The position numbers were made by a program, and so were the translations under genes. Below are positions 35,567-44,868 of a stretch of DNA of 64,000 nucleotides, piece after piece. This DNA is from Alistipes timonensis JC136. Lineage in GTDB: Bacteria; Bacteroidota; Bacteroidia; Bacteroidales; Rikenellaceae. The stretch covers positions 434,001 to 498,000 of the forward strand of contig NZ_FNRI01000002.1 in NCBI RefSeq assembly GCF_900107675.1, written 5' to 3'. The first letter of the stretch is position 1. Each line of letters begins with the position of its first letter. The notes below the pieces were generated by a model. That model was not told the DNA's origin, searched no databases, and saw only the letters and a list, made by a program, of their open reading frames with translations.

Positions 35567-36591
35567 CGGTCGATCAGCCGCGGCACGGCATAGTCGCCCA
35601 GCGCGGAGGTCGGAACGGCCGTCGCAGCGGCGGCAGGCGTCAGCGAAGGAGTTTCGATGCGGTGGACGACCGCATGGAGCGTCTGGTGGGAGAGCTGGTG
35701 CTTCGGCAGCGGGATGCTGCGCACGAGATGCCACGGGGCGTCGCCCAGCAGTTCGGCGAACTGCGGCAGCCGCAGGAGTTCCGGCAGTTCGACGGGACCT
35801 TCGGTCTCGATGAGCGGGAACTCATAAAGCCCCTGCCAGATGTCGCGGCCCTCGCGGCGGCGAAGCAGGGTCCGGTCACCCGACGAGATGTGCAGGTAGT
35901 TGAACCAGCGGTCACGAACCTTGGTCTTCGACTGCTTCACGGGACGCGCGGCGACGGTTCCGGCGGCGAGGGCCAGGCACCGTCCGGCCAGCGGGCACGC
36001 CTCGCAGCGGGGCGACGAAGGGGTGCACTGAAGCGCCCCGAAGTCCATGATCGCCTGGTTGTAGCGTCCCGGATGCGCGGTATCGAGCTGCGACTGCGCC
36101 AGTTCGGCGAAGGACCGCTTTCCGGCCGTGGAGTCGATCGGCGCATCGAGGTCGAAGAGCCGCGCGAGCACCCGGTAGACATTGCCGTCGACCACGGCGC
36201 ACGGGGTGTCGTAAGCCGCCGAACAGATGGCCGCAGCGGTATAGTCGCCCACGCCGCGCAGCGAGCGAACCTCGTCCAATGCGACGGGAAACCGTCCGCC
36301 GAAGCATTCGACGACCTGCCGGGCCGCGGCATGAAGGTTGCGGGCACGGCTGTAATAGCCGAGCCCCTGCCAGAGCTTCAGCACCTCGTCCACGGGGGCG
36401 GCGGCGAGCGACGCAACGTCGGGAAACCGCTCCGTAAAGCGGAGGTAATACTCCATTCCCTGCGCCACGCGGGTCTGCTGGAGGATCACCTCCGAGAGCC
36501 AGATGCGGTAGGGATCGCGCGTGCGGCGCCACGGCAGGTCACGCCCTTCCCGGGCGTACCAGTCGAGAAGTATGTCTGCGACGGAGTTCAT
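35542..36591 (-). CDS. mutY: A/G-specific adenine DNA glycosylase
   Basis: MutY removes adenine mispaired with 8-oxoguanine. The product is 349 residues from the Met at 36591 (MNSVADILLDWY), preferred over one 13 codons earlier because the family start and the promoter distance fit. WLSEVILQQTRV holds catalytic Glu34, LRGVGDYTAAAI is the helix-hairpin-helix, VVDGNVYRVL carries the catalytic Asp, and C-x6-C-x2-C-x5-C (CTPSSPRC-EACPLAGRC) binds 4Fe-4S. The C-terminal NUDIX-like domain recognises 8-oxoG. Confidence 0.95.
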   Translation of the reverse strand: MNSVADILLDWYAREGRDLPWRRTRDPYRIWLSEVILQQTRVAQGMEYYLRFTERFPDVASLAAAPVDEVLKLWQGLGYYSRARNLHAAARQVVECFGGRFPVALDEVRSLRGVGDYTAAAICSAAYDTPCAVVDGNVYRVLARLFDLDAPIDSTAGKRSFAELAQSQLDTAHPGRYNQAIMDFGALQCTPSSPRCEACPLAGRCLALAAGTVAARPVKQSKTKVRDRWFNYLHISSGDRTLLRRREGRDIWQGLYEFPLIETEGPVELPELLRLPQFAELLGDAPWHLVRSIPLPKHQLSHQTLHAVVHRIETPSLTPAAAATAVPTSALGDYAVPRLIDRYLIKYQI

Positions 36592-36600
36592 AACCGGAGA

Positions 36601-36631
36601 CAAAAGTACGATAAATCGCAATACGTTCAAC
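36601..36631 (-). promoter_or_regulatory. Promoter of mutY
   Basis: GTTG (36631-36628), a 19-base spacer and TACTTTTG (36608-36601) on the minus strand, about 10 bases before the start codon, implying a very short leader. Confidence 0.6.
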
Positions 36632-36647
36632 CAAAAACACCAACGTT

Positions 36648-36953
36648 ATGGAAAAGAAACACACCGTGATCCACAACACCGCCGAGAAACGCTACGAACT
36701 CGATCTCGGGGAGGGCGACATGGCGCTGCTCGAGTACGTGCCGGGCAAAGGGCTCGTCGTCCTGACCCACACCGAGGTCCCGCCCAAGTACGAGGGTCAG
36801 GGCATCGGCAAAGAATTGGTGCTGGCTGCCCTGGAGGACATCCGCAGCAAAGGGCTGCTGGTCGTGCCGCAGTGCCCGTTCGTCGTGACCTACATCCGGC
36901 GCCATCCCGAATGGATGGACCTGGTGCTGACCGCCGAATCGGCCAAACGCTGA
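36648..36953 (+). CDS. Small GNAT-like N-acetyltransferase (YjdJ-type)
   Basis: The 101-residue product matches the compact Gcn5-related family: an early strand pair with LLEYV, HTEVPPKYEGQGIGKELV carrying the acetyl-CoA loop, then CPFVVTYIRRHPEW. The substrate is unknown. It is divergent from mutY and closed by a strong hairpin. Confidence 0.88.
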   Translation: MEKKHTVIHNTAEKRYELDLGEGDMALLEYVPGKGLVVLTHTEVPPKYEGQGIGKELVLAALEDIRSKGLLVVPQCPFVVTYIRRHPEWMDLVLTAESAKR

Positions 36954-36961
36954 CAAACGCA

Positions 36962-36989
36962 CGAAGGGACCCTGCTCAGGGTCCCTTCG
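36962..36989. terminator. Bidirectional terminator between the small GNAT and the sialate esterase genes
   Basis: CGAAGGGACCCT and AGGGTCCCTTCG form a perfect 12-bp stem with a 4-base loop, flanked by ACTTTT on the plus side. Confidence 0.8.
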
Positions 36990-37010
36990 AACTTTTCAGT
37001 ATGCCGGGCC

Positions 37011-38432
37011 TCAGGGCCGGGGCTGGAAGTCGTCCGTGCGGAACGGAATGACGGGCAGTCCCCAGCTGTTGGCGAGGTTGCCGATCCGGAAGTTGCGGAA
37101 GCAGTAGCGCACGGCCGAGGGTTCCGGAACCTCCTTCGACGAAATGACCAGCCGCATCTGCCCGTCGACCGAGACGTCGGCCGGATGGAACACCCCGTCG
37201 GAGCCGCAGAGCTCGAAGCCCTCGATGCCCACCAGACGGTTGAACCCGTATTCGGCGTTGTCCAGCGAAACGACCGCCTTGCCGTCGGCAAACTCCGCGG
37301 AACGGAAACGGGGACTGTCGCAATGGACCGCCTTCTTTCCGTAGGTCCGGTTCAGGGCCATGCAGGCCAGCCGGTAGCCGATGTCGTGCTTGTTCGCCGG
37401 ATGGATGTTGCACCACTCGTAGGGCTCGACCAGATCGTTCGTCGAGACCATGCCGCTGTTCGGGATCACGTCCTGAGCCCGGCACTGCGCCTCGCGCAGG
37501 AAAGCCGAAAGGTCGCTGCCCCAGTAGTTGAACGGAGCGATCTCGACGAAATAGAAAGGCAGTTCGCCCTGCCCCCACAGGCCGCGCCACAGCTTCACCA
37601 TGTTGGCCAGCCGTTCGGCATAGACCGTATGGGCCCCGACGTTGGATTCGCCCTGATACCAGAGATATCCGCGAACGGTGTAGCCCGCCACGGGACGCAG
37701 CATGCCGTTGTACATCACCAGCGGCCGCAGCCACTCGTCGGTCGCCGCAATGCCCTTTTCCGAAATGTCGATATCGGGATAGGTCTCCAGAATCTCCCGC
37801 GAGGTCCAGCTCTCGACGCGGCTGCCGCCCCACGAGCAGTCGATGACGCCCACGGGAACACCGAGCACGTCGTTGAGCATTTCAGCGAAGAAATAGCCGA
37901 CGGCCGTGCACAGCGGCGCCGTCTCGGTCGAAAACTCGTTCCAGCGGCCTGCGACACGCTCTTCAGGAGTGTAAGAGGCCGTTTTAGGGATCTTCACATA
38001 ACGGATTTTGCCGCGCCGGGCATCGGCCCGGGCGATGACCTCGTTGGAGCGGGCCACGGGACAGTTGAGGAATCCCTCCACGCCCATCTCCATATTGCTC
38101 TGCCCGCCGGCGAACCACACTTCGCCGATCAGGATATCGTTCAGTTCGAGCCTGCCGTCCCCGGCGATCGTGATGCGCTGCGGGTCATAACCGCCCGCAG
38201 GGGTTTTCAGCATCACCTCCCAGCGACCGTCGGCACCGCTCCGGGCGGTGGCCTTCGCGCCCCACGAGGCGGCGACCTTCACCGCCGTATGCGGCTCGGC
38301 CCAGCCCCAAAGCCGGGCCTCGGCATTTTGTTGCAACACCATATTGTCGCCGATAATCTCCGGAAGGGTGATCTTCGCGGCAGCGGTCCATGCCGCGGCA
38401 AGCGCGGCGGCTAACAGCAGGATTCGTTTCAT
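37011..38432 (-). CDS. Sialate O-acetylesterase, copy 1
   Basis: The 473-residue product has a signal peptide (MKRILLLAAALAAAWTAAA) and the SGNH-hydrolase serine in GGQSNMEM near residue 115. The C-terminal catalytic His lies in CNIHPANKHDIG. Family members remove acetyl groups from sialic acids, which helps gut bacteria use mucin glycans; the local genes neither confirm nor deny this. It follows the second copy by 24 bases; both are similar throughout and arose by tandem duplication. Confidence 0.9.
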   Translation of the reverse strand: MKRILLLAAALAAAWTAAAKITLPEIIGDNMVLQQNAEARLWGWAEPHTAVKVAASWGAKATARSGADGRWEVMLKTPAGGYDPQRITIAGDGRLELNDILIGEVWFAGGQSNMEMGVEGFLNCPVARSNEVIARADARRGKIRYVKIPKTASYTPEERVAGRWNEFSTETAPLCTAVGYFFAEMLNDVLGVPVGVIDCSWGGSRVESWTSREILETYPDIDISEKGIAATDEWLRPLVMYNGMLRPVAGYTVRGYLWYQGESNVGAHTVYAERLANMVKLWRGLWGQGELPFYFVEIAPFNYWGSDLSAFLREAQCRAQDVIPNSGMVSTNDLVEPYEWCNIHPANKHDIGYRLACMALNRTYGKKAVHCDSPRFRSAEFADGKAVVSLDNAEYGFNRLVGIEGFELCGSDGVFHPADVSVDGQMRLVISSKEVPEPSAVRYCFRNFRIGNLANSWGLPVIPFRTDDFQPRP

Positions 38433-38456
38433 AAGATCAGAGTTAATGGTTTCAGG

Positions 38457-39863
38457 TTAAAAATCGTCGGTGCGGAACGGCACGAGGGGAAGTTCGCGGG
38501 TGTTGACCACGTTGCCCGGCTGGAAATCACGGAAGCCGTAACGCACGGCCACCGGCTCGGGAATGTCGGGCAGGAAGACGATCAGCCGCTCATTGCCCTC
38601 GAAATGCACCTGCGCGGGACGGAACACCCGATCGGGACCGCAAATTTCGAAGCCACGGAGGTCGAATGCCCGGCCGAACCCGCCGAAGGTGTTGTCGAAC
38701 GAGAGAAAGACCTTGCCGTCCCGTATCTCCATCGTGCGGAACTGCATGTTCTCGCACGCCACGTCCTTCCTGCCGTAAGTGCGGTTCAGGGCCCAGAAAG
38801 CCAGCCGCCGGCCCACGCTGCGTTTGTCGCGGGGGTGGATGTTGCCCTCCTCGCAGGGAAGGACCAGATCGTTGGTCGAGACCATGCCGCTGCCGGGAAT
38901 CAACGCCTGCGCCCGGCACTGCGCCTCGCGCAGGTAGGGCGACAGCCCGTTGCCATAGCCGAAAGGCGCGATCTCGACGAAATAGAAAGGCAGTTCGCCC
39001 AGCCCCCATTGCGCGCGCCACCCGGCCACCATGTCGGCCATCCGCGCGGCATACTCCGTGTGACGGCCGATGTTCGACTCGCCCTGATACCAGAGGAATC
39101 CGCGGACGGCATAGCGGGTCAGGGGGTACACCATGGCGTTGTACATCGCCATCGGACGCATATAGTCGGGCAGTTCGGCGACGGCCTTTTCGTCCAGGTC
39201 GATATCGGGATAGGTTTCCAATGCCGCGCGCGGGGTCCAGCACTCGATGCGGCTGCCGCCCCACGAGCTGTCGATCACCCCGACCGGAACATTCAACGCC
39301 CGCGAAAGCATCTCGGCGAAGAAATAGGCCGTGGCGCTGCACCGCGCGGCGGTGGCCGTCGTGAATTCATTCCAGGCGCCCGGAACGCGATCCTGCGGCG
39401 TATAGCCCTGCGAATAGGCCACTTTCAGGAAACGGATGCGGTCACGTTGCGCGTCAGCGCAGGCGATAACCTCGTTGCCGCCCTCGATCAGGCCGTTCCA
39501 ATAGCCGCCGAGGGGCATATCCATATTGCTCTGGCCGCTGCAAAACCACACTTCGCCGATCAGCACGTTGTCCAATACCCGCTTGTCGCCGCTCGCAACG
39601 GTGATCCGCTGCGGTTCGTAACTGCCGGCGGGGGTTTTCAGCGTCACCTCCCAGCGGCCCTCGCCGTCGCTTTTTGCAGACGCCTTTGCGCCCCACGAGG
39701 CCTCGACCTTCACCGCCGCGTGCGGGTCGGCCCATCCCCAGAGTCTCACGTCGGTATTCTGTTGCAGCACCATGTTGCTGCCGATGGCATCGGGAAGGGT
39801 AACCTTTGCCGCAACGCTCCACACCGTGGCAAGGCCGAAGAGGAGCAATAACATTTTTTTCAT
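38457..39863 (-). CDS. Sialate O-acetylesterase, copy 2
   Basis: The product is 468 residues from the Met at 39863 (MKKMLLLLFG), which begins a signal peptide; an upstream Met gives a charged extension and is rejected. SGQSNMDM carries the catalytic Ser, and GNIHPRDKRSVG the His. Many blocks (VMLKTPAG, VPVGVID, WGGSR) are shared with the downstream copy, so the pair is a tandem duplication that has diverged. Both probably act in the periplasm. Confidence 0.9.
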   Translation of the reverse strand: MKKMLLLLFGLATVWSVAAKVTLPDAIGSNMVLQQNTDVRLWGWADPHAAVKVEASWGAKASAKSDGEGRWEVTLKTPAGSYEPQRITVASGDKRVLDNVLIGEVWFCSGQSNMDMPLGGYWNGLIEGGNEVIACADAQRDRIRFLKVAYSQGYTPQDRVPGAWNEFTTATAARCSATAYFFAEMLSRALNVPVGVIDSSWGGSRIECWTPRAALETYPDIDLDEKAVAELPDYMRPMAMYNAMVYPLTRYAVRGFLWYQGESNIGRHTEYAARMADMVAGWRAQWGLGELPFYFVEIAPFGYGNGLSPYLREAQCRAQALIPGSGMVSTNDLVLPCEEGNIHPRDKRSVGRRLAFWALNRTYGRKDVACENMQFRTMEIRDGKVFLSFDNTFGGFGRAFDLRGFEICGPDRVFRPAQVHFEGNERLIVFLPDIPEPVAVRYGFRDFQPGNVVNTRELPLVPFRTDDF

Positions 39864-39887
39864 AGCAGGTTTTCGTTCGGGTTTCTG

Positions 39888-39895
39888 CAAACTTA
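39888..39895 (-). promoter_or_regulatory. -7 box for the sialate esterase pair
   Basis: TAAGTTTG on the minus strand, 25 bases before the start of copy 2; no good -33 box is visible. Confidence 0.45.
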
Positions 39896-40058
39896 GCATT
39901 TTTTTGCCGGAATCGGAACGCACTTAATCGGTAAAATGAGGCATCGGCAGCCAACTCAATCAAAAAATACAATCGCCGGTCAAAATACGGCATTCAATCC
40001 GCCCCACTCCTTCATAAATATATGTATCCGATTTTTCCGAAAAATTTCCGGCTCGAAA

Positions 40059-40090
40059 TTTGGTTTATACTATAAACTACTTTATATTTG
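40059..40090 (+). promoter_or_regulatory. Promoter of the 2TM/membrane/HTH operon
   Basis: TTTG (40059-40062), a 20-base spacer and TATATTTG (40083-40090) match the consensus fully. Nothing else is seen in the 39900-40058 gap. Confidence 0.8.
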
Positions 40091-40131
40091 TAACACATTT
40101 AAGAACCGGCCCGGCCGTAAAACCGAAAACA

Positions 40132-40365
40132 ATGGAAATCACCCCTGCCAACACCGACAAACGCCGCCTTTTCGCGCGCCGGTTCAGCCGCCGCGTCACG
40201 ACCTGTTTTGCGGTCTGCGGCTTCTTAGCTTTCGTCAACTGGTACACCTCGCCCCACTACTGGTGGGTGGTCTGGGTTATCGCCGGGTGGGGACTGAGCA
40301 TCCTGCTTTCGCTCATCCGCTACCTGTTCGACCAGGACGACGAGGACGATTGCCGCAACCGTTAA
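40132..40365 (+). CDS. 2TM-domain small membrane protein
   Basis: From the ATG at 40132 (MEITPANTD) the product is 77 residues with two hydrophobic helices and an acidic end (DQDDEDD). This is the layout of the 2TM domain found with small regulators in Bacteroidetes. It is first of a three-gene unit ending in a winged-helix protein. Role unknown. Confidence 0.75.
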   Translation: MEITPANTDKRRLFARRFSRRVTTCFAVCGFLAFVNWYTSPHYWWVVWVIAGWGLSILLSLIRYLFDQDDEDDCRNR

Positions 40366-40377
40366 AAAATCACACCT

Positions 40378-40968
40378 ATGGAAGACCGTAAACTGGAGGC
40401 CGCCGAAAGCCTGGAGCTCATCGGCCGCATGATCGAAAACACCCGCAGCCGCATCGTCCGCAACTCGGGACGCCCGCTGTTGGCGTGGGGCTATGCCACC
40501 GTCGTCACGACAATCATCGTATGGGCCGCCGTGGTCGGGTTCCGGAACCCGCGCTGGAACTACCTGTGGCTGCTGCTGCCCGTGCTGGGATGGCTGTTGA
40601 TGTGGCTCACACGCGGAAAACCCACCGAGGGCGAGGCCCGCACGTTCGTTGACCGCGTGATCGGAAATGTCTGGTTCGTCATGGGGTCCACAGCCCTCTT
40701 CGTCAGCCTGCTGACGCTCTTCACGCCCATGCGTCTGCCGATACTCTTCATCATCCTGCTCATCATGGGCATGGGGACCGCCGTCACGGGACTCATCATC
40801 CGCTTCACGCCCACCATCGTCGGAGGCATCGCGGCCATCATCCTCGCCCCGTGCACGCTGCTTGCCGGCAACATGTGGCAGCCGTTGCTCTTCATCGCGG
40901 GATTCGTGGTTATGATGATCGTCCCGGGCCACATCCTCAACCATACGTCGAACCGCCCGCAACGATAA
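40378..40968 (+). CDS. Unrecognised multi-pass membrane protein
   Basis: The 196-residue product has a short polar N-terminus (EDRKLEAAESLELIGRMI) followed by about five or six hydrophobic helices. I do not recognise the family. It lies 12 bases after the 2TM gene and 4 before the HTH gene; the three may form a membrane-linked regulatory unit. Confidence 0.7.
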   Translation: MEDRKLEAAESLELIGRMIENTRSRIVRNSGRPLLAWGYATVVTTIIVWAAVVGFRNPRWNYLWLLLPVLGWLLMWLTRGKPTEGEARTFVDRVIGNVWFVMGSTALFVSLLTLFTPMRLPILFIILLIMGMGTAVTGLIIRFTPTIVGGIAAIILAPCTLLAGNMWQPLLFIAGFVVMMIVPGHILNHTSNRPQR

Positions 40969-40972
40969 TGCG

Positions 40973-41257
40973 ATGTTCAAAGAACTGAATCCCCTGCTGC
41001 ACTCCGAACTGAGGCTGGCTGTCGTCTCGATCCTGATCGGAGTCGAGAGCGCCGATTTCGTCTTCATCCGGCAACAGACCGGGGCCACGGCGGGAAACCT
41101 CTCGGTGCAGCTCGACAAACTCGCCAAAGCCGGTTATATCGAGGTCGAAAAGACCTTTCGGGGAAAGATGCCCTGCACGGTGTGCCGCATCACCGCGGCC
41201 GGGCGCGACGCCTTTGCCGAATACGTCGAAGCCCTGCAATCCTACATAAAAAAATAA
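40973..41257 (+). CDS. Winged-helix DNA-binding protein (HTH_34/ArsR-like)
   Basis: The 94-residue product is a single winged helix: NPLLHSELRLAVVSIL, then the recognition helix TAGNLSVQLDKLAKAGYIEV and a wing (KTFRGKMPCTVCRIT). It resembles small Bacteroidetes regulators of the HTH_34 group. It probably regulates its own operon, but no operator is identified. Confidence 0.82.
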   Translation: MFKELNPLLHSELRLAVVSILIGVESADFVFIRQQTGATAGNLSVQLDKLAKAGYIEVEKTFRGKMPCTVCRITAAGRDAFAEYVEALQSYIKK

Positions 41258-41282
41258 GCGTCCCGCAGGACGCTTATTTTTT
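41249..41282. terminator. Bidirectional terminator shared by HTH and lysO genes
   Basis: AATAAGCGTCC and GGACGCTTATT form an 11-bp stem with loop CGCA, with A's on the left and T's on the right. The HTH stop codon is inside the left arm and the lysO stop starts at its right edge. Confidence 0.85.
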
Positions 41283-42199
41283 CAGAGGGCGCAGAGGAGC
41301 GTCACCAGAAACGGGACGCTGAAATCGAGCACGCAGCCGTGGAAGACCGACACCACGGCATAGGGGCGTCCCGCCGCCTGCGTGATGATCGGGAGCGTCG
41401 TGTCGAAGGTCGTCGCCCCGCCGATCGACACGGCGGCCAGCGGCCCGCACCAGCGCGCCACGAGCGGCGCGGCCAGCAGGGTGAACAGCTCGCGCATGAC
41501 GTTGCACAGCAGGGCGATCGTTGCCAGTTCGGCCCCCCGGAGATCGGCGATGAAGATGCTCGAAAGCGAATAGTAGCCGAACCCCGCACCCACGGCCAGC
41601 GAATCGGCCAGCGACCACTGCGCGAGCAGCGGAGCCGCGAGGGCGGCCCCGGCGAGCGTTCCGACAGCGGTGGCGAGGGGCAGCAACGCCAGCCGCGGAT
41701 CGAGCCGCCGGACCCGTCCGGCCAATGTGCGGTCGTTGCCCAACGTGATTCCTACACAGAACATCAGCGCATAGAGCACGTAGGCGCTGATCCGCGATCC
41801 GGCCGGATCGAGCGGTGCGAAAAGTCCTACGACACATCCCGCCACGAAAAAGGCGACGATCACGAGACTGCCGCAAAAGGCCGTCCATGTGGAGACCGGG
41901 GCTTCCGCATCGGCCTCTCCGTCGTCCCCGGGCACGGCGCGTCCGCGGATACGCCGCCAGAGCAGCCACGCGGCGAAGATGCTTCCCGCGACGGAGAAGG
42001 CGAAGATCGCCAGCGCCGCCGCTCCGAGCGTCGCCAGCGAGCCCACGACCGCAGGGTCGCCGCCCACCTCGACGCCCAGCAGGAACAACAAGGCCCAGAT
42101 GATGACGGTGATAAGACGCTGTACAAAGGCGAGGCGCCGGCCGATAAGCAGACGCCCCGTCGCAATGCCTCCGATGATGACGGCAAAAATTACGAGCAT
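41282..42199 (-). CDS. lysO: LysO-family lysine exporter
   Basis: The 305-residue integral membrane protein has about eight helices and the YbjE/DUF340 pattern, including LLFLLGVEVGG near the start and a central GAGFGYYSLSSI segment. Known members export lysine. It follows the AsmA gene by 5 bases, so it may be carried as part of that unit. Confidence 0.85.
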   Translation of the reverse strand: MLVIFAVIIGGIATGRLLIGRRLAFVQRLITVIIWALLFLLGVEVGGDPAVVGSLATLGAAALAIFAFSVAGSIFAAWLLWRRIRGRAVPGDDGEADAEAPVSTWTAFCGSLVIVAFFVAGCVVGLFAPLDPAGSRISAYVLYALMFCVGITLGNDRTLAGRVRRLDPRLALLPLATAVGTLAGAALAAPLLAQWSLADSLAVGAGFGYYSLSSIFIADLRGAELATIALLCNVMRELFTLLAAPLVARWCGPLAAVSIGGATTFDTTLPIITQAAGRPYAVVSVFHGCVLDFSVPFLVTLLCAL

Positions 42200-42204
42200 T
42201 CCGG

Positions 42205-44868
42205 TTACTCCTTTTTCGCCGTGAGTTTTTCGATCTGCCGCTCGGCCTCGGCTTCGAGGCTCGAAGCCTGCTTCTCAGCCTCCTGCACCAGTTTGTCCCC
42301 GGCCTTCTCGGCGGCTATCTTGGCCAGAGCCCCCTTCGAGGCGGCGCCTTCGACGAGTTTCGTCTTCTGGGTCCGGGCCGCTTCGACGAGTTTCTCCCCG
42401 GCCCGTTTGGCCTCCGCACGGAGGTTCTCGGCCTGCTTCTGAATCTCCTCCGAGAGCGACTCGCTGCCGGTGAGTTTCTGGATCTGCTCATTGACGATGT
42501 TCTTCACGGCCTCCTCGGCAGCCTCCTTCACGCCGAGCGTGATCTTGGGCGAAGAGAACGTGCCGCCGATGCCCACGCCGATCGACTGGAGGGTCTTGCC
42601 GCCCGGAATGGCCACCTTGGCCGTGTAGTCGATAGTCTGGTCGAGGCCCGTGGAGCCCGAAAGGTTGATCCCGACATTGCCCAGTTTCAGGTCGAAAGGC
42701 TGCGTAGTGATCCGGCCGTCCTCGATGGCGAAACGGATCGCAACGTCTTTGGCCTCGATCTTCCGCAGTTCGTCGTTGTTCAGCGCCTTGGCCAGCGCGT
42801 CGAACGCCTCGATGTTCTGCACATGGATATTGGCCGACCTGATCTCGCCCGTGGCGGTGAGGGTATGCAGGTCGGGCGACATCTGAGAGTCGAGCGACGT
42901 GCGCATGTCGAGCGCCAGCGAATAATCGCCGCCGGTCTTGGCGAAGATCGGCACGAGCTGCTGCACCATCTCCAGCTCCTCGAAACTCCGCTGGAACGAG
43001 GCGCCCGCAATGTTGGCATTGAGTTTCAGCGCAGGTTTCGCCGGATCGGCCGCCGTCGAGTAGCTGCCCGACGCGGTGGCCCTGCCGCCGAAGACGCCCA
43101 GCCCCAGTCTGTTGAGCGACAACGCACCGTTGGCAACGCTCATCTCGCCCGAGATGTCGCTGACGGTCATTTTGCCGAAGAGCACTTTGCGCAGGTCGGT
43201 GTTGAGCGAAAGGTTCAGGTTGCGCGGAACCTCGACGGCCCGCATCGGCTCGGCGGGAGCCTCTTCGCCCGCAGCCGCCCCGTCCGCAGCGGGCATGGCG
43301 TCCATGATCTCGTTCAGGTCGAGCAGTTCGGATTTCACATAGAGACGCCCCGAAAGCATGTCGCCCCGCAGCAGGTAGCCGATGTAGTTGGTCAACTGGC
43401 CGTTGGCCGAGAGGTCGCTTCTGCCGACCGTCACCCCGAATTCGCCGAGGGTCATCGCGGCGGGCGTGATGGTGGCCGCGGCGCGGCGGATGTGCACCGC
43501 CGGCAGGTTCGGAAGCGTCAGCCCCAGCTCCTCGACGGTGAAGGTTCCCTGCGCGCCGAGTTTTTCGTAGCGGTTTTTCTCGATATCGGACATGCGGCCC
43601 GACACTTTCAGGTCCGCAGCGATCTGGCCGCCCAGTTCGACGCCCTTCTCCAACGGATAGACCTCCTTCACGGCTCCCAGGTCGACACGCCCGGCAGCCG
43701 CAGCACGGAATACGGGATCGCTGACGAGATTCGTGGCATGGAACGTCGCCGAAACGGAGTTCCCGGCCATCTTAAGGCCGAATTTCGACAGGTCGATGAC
43801 CGTCTTGTCCATCACGCCGCCGGGATTCGCCACCTTGGCGGCGATGTTGATGCCGGTCACGGCCTTCGGGAGCGAGGAGTATTGGAAACTGCCGTCGCGG
43901 ACCTCGGTCTTCAGTTCAAAGGCCGGAAGCGCCGAACCGCGCATCTCCCCCTTGGCCCAAAGGGCCATCGAGAGCTCGCCGCCCGCCGTGAGGTTTTTGA
44001 ATTCCCGGGTGTAGAACGCCGGAATGAGCGACAGCACGTCTTTGAACTGCACCTTGTCGCAGCCCGCCGTGAGGTCCATGGCCACGGCATCGTCACCCAG
44101 TTCGACCCAGCCGTCGAGCCCCACCGAAATGGCGTTCAGCCGCAGCGTGTTGCGCGAGAAGGTGAAACGGCTGTTCGCCAGGTCGGCGTCGATCACCGCG
44201 ACGAGTTCCGCCTCGGCGCCGCTCAGCAGCGGAATGCCGCCCGAAACGAAACGCATCTCCTGCGCCGTGAGCCGCAGGTCGAGATCGGTGCGGTCGGCCG
44301 ACATGTTACCCCGGAGCCGCAGCGAAAGGGGCGCGGTTGAAAAACGCATGTTCGTCGAGTCGTCCTCGTAGCGGATTGCGGCGTCCGAAATCCGGAAATC
44401 GCGCACCGACATCCGGAACGACGAGGGTTCGGCCGGCTCTTCGGCGGGCGTCTCCTCCGCGGCCTCGTCCGAAGGCTTCATCACGTCCCAGTTGACGGCC
44501 CCGTCGGCCAGCTTGTGCGCATGCACGGCCGGCGACGAGAGGATCACCTTCGTCACCTCGAACCCGCTGTCGCCGAACAGCGACATCAGGTTGACGACCA
44601 CCGAAATCCGCTGCGCGGCGACGATCGTGTCGCCCTCGAAACGGTCCACGCCCACCAATGTGAGCCCTTTCAAATCCAGCGAAGCGTTCGGGAAATGGCG
44701 CAGGAGGCTGATATCGAGTTTCTCGAAATCGAGCTTCGCTGCGAGCATTTCATTGGCTTCGCGCTTCACGATGTCGGCGATCTTGCCCCGCAGCGCAAAC
44801 GGCGCGATCAGGGCGACCGCCAGCATGACGGCCACCACGATGGCCGCGATCTTTACGAACTTTTTCAT
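42205..44868 (-). CDS. AsmA-family protein with coiled-coil tail
   Basis: The 887-residue protein has one N-terminal membrane helix and LRHFPNASLDLKGLTLVG, the AsmA start signature, then a long beta-rich region. The last 110 residues are rich in Ala, Glu and Lys and look like a coiled coil. AsmA proteins span the envelope and help move or control phospholipids at the outer membrane. It overlaps the upstream GNAT by 4 bases (ATGA). Confidence 0.85.
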   Translation of the reverse strand: MKKFVKIAAIVVAVMLAVALIAPFALRGKIADIVKREANEMLAAKLDFEKLDISLLRHFPNASLDLKGLTLVGVDRFEGDTIVAAQRISVVVNLMSLFGDSGFEVTKVILSSPAVHAHKLADGAVNWDVMKPSDEAAEETPAEEPAEPSSFRMSVRDFRISDAAIRYEDDSTNMRFSTAPLSLRLRGNMSADRTDLDLRLTAQEMRFVSGGIPLLSGAEAELVAVIDADLANSRFTFSRNTLRLNAISVGLDGWVELGDDAVAMDLTAGCDKVQFKDVLSLIPAFYTREFKNLTAGGELSMALWAKGEMRGSALPAFELKTEVRDGSFQYSSLPKAVTGINIAAKVANPGGVMDKTVIDLSKFGLKMAGNSVSATFHATNLVSDPVFRAAAAGRVDLGAVKEVYPLEKGVELGGQIAADLKVSGRMSDIEKNRYEKLGAQGTFTVEELGLTLPNLPAVHIRRAAATITPAAMTLGEFGVTVGRSDLSANGQLTNYIGYLLRGDMLSGRLYVKSELLDLNEIMDAMPAADGAAAGEEAPAEPMRAVEVPRNLNLSLNTDLRKVLFGKMTVSDISGEMSVANGALSLNRLGLGVFGGRATASGSYSTAADPAKPALKLNANIAGASFQRSFEELEMVQQLVPIFAKTGGDYSLALDMRTSLDSQMSPDLHTLTATGEIRSANIHVQNIEAFDALAKALNNDELRKIEAKDVAIRFAIEDGRITTQPFDLKLGNVGINLSGSTGLDQTIDYTAKVAIPGGKTLQSIGVGIGGTFSSPKITLGVKEAAEEAVKNIVNEQIQKLTGSESLSEEIQKQAENLRAEAKRAGEKLVEAARTQKTKLVEGAASKGALAKIAAEKAGDKLVQEAEKQASSLEAEAERQIEKLTAKKE

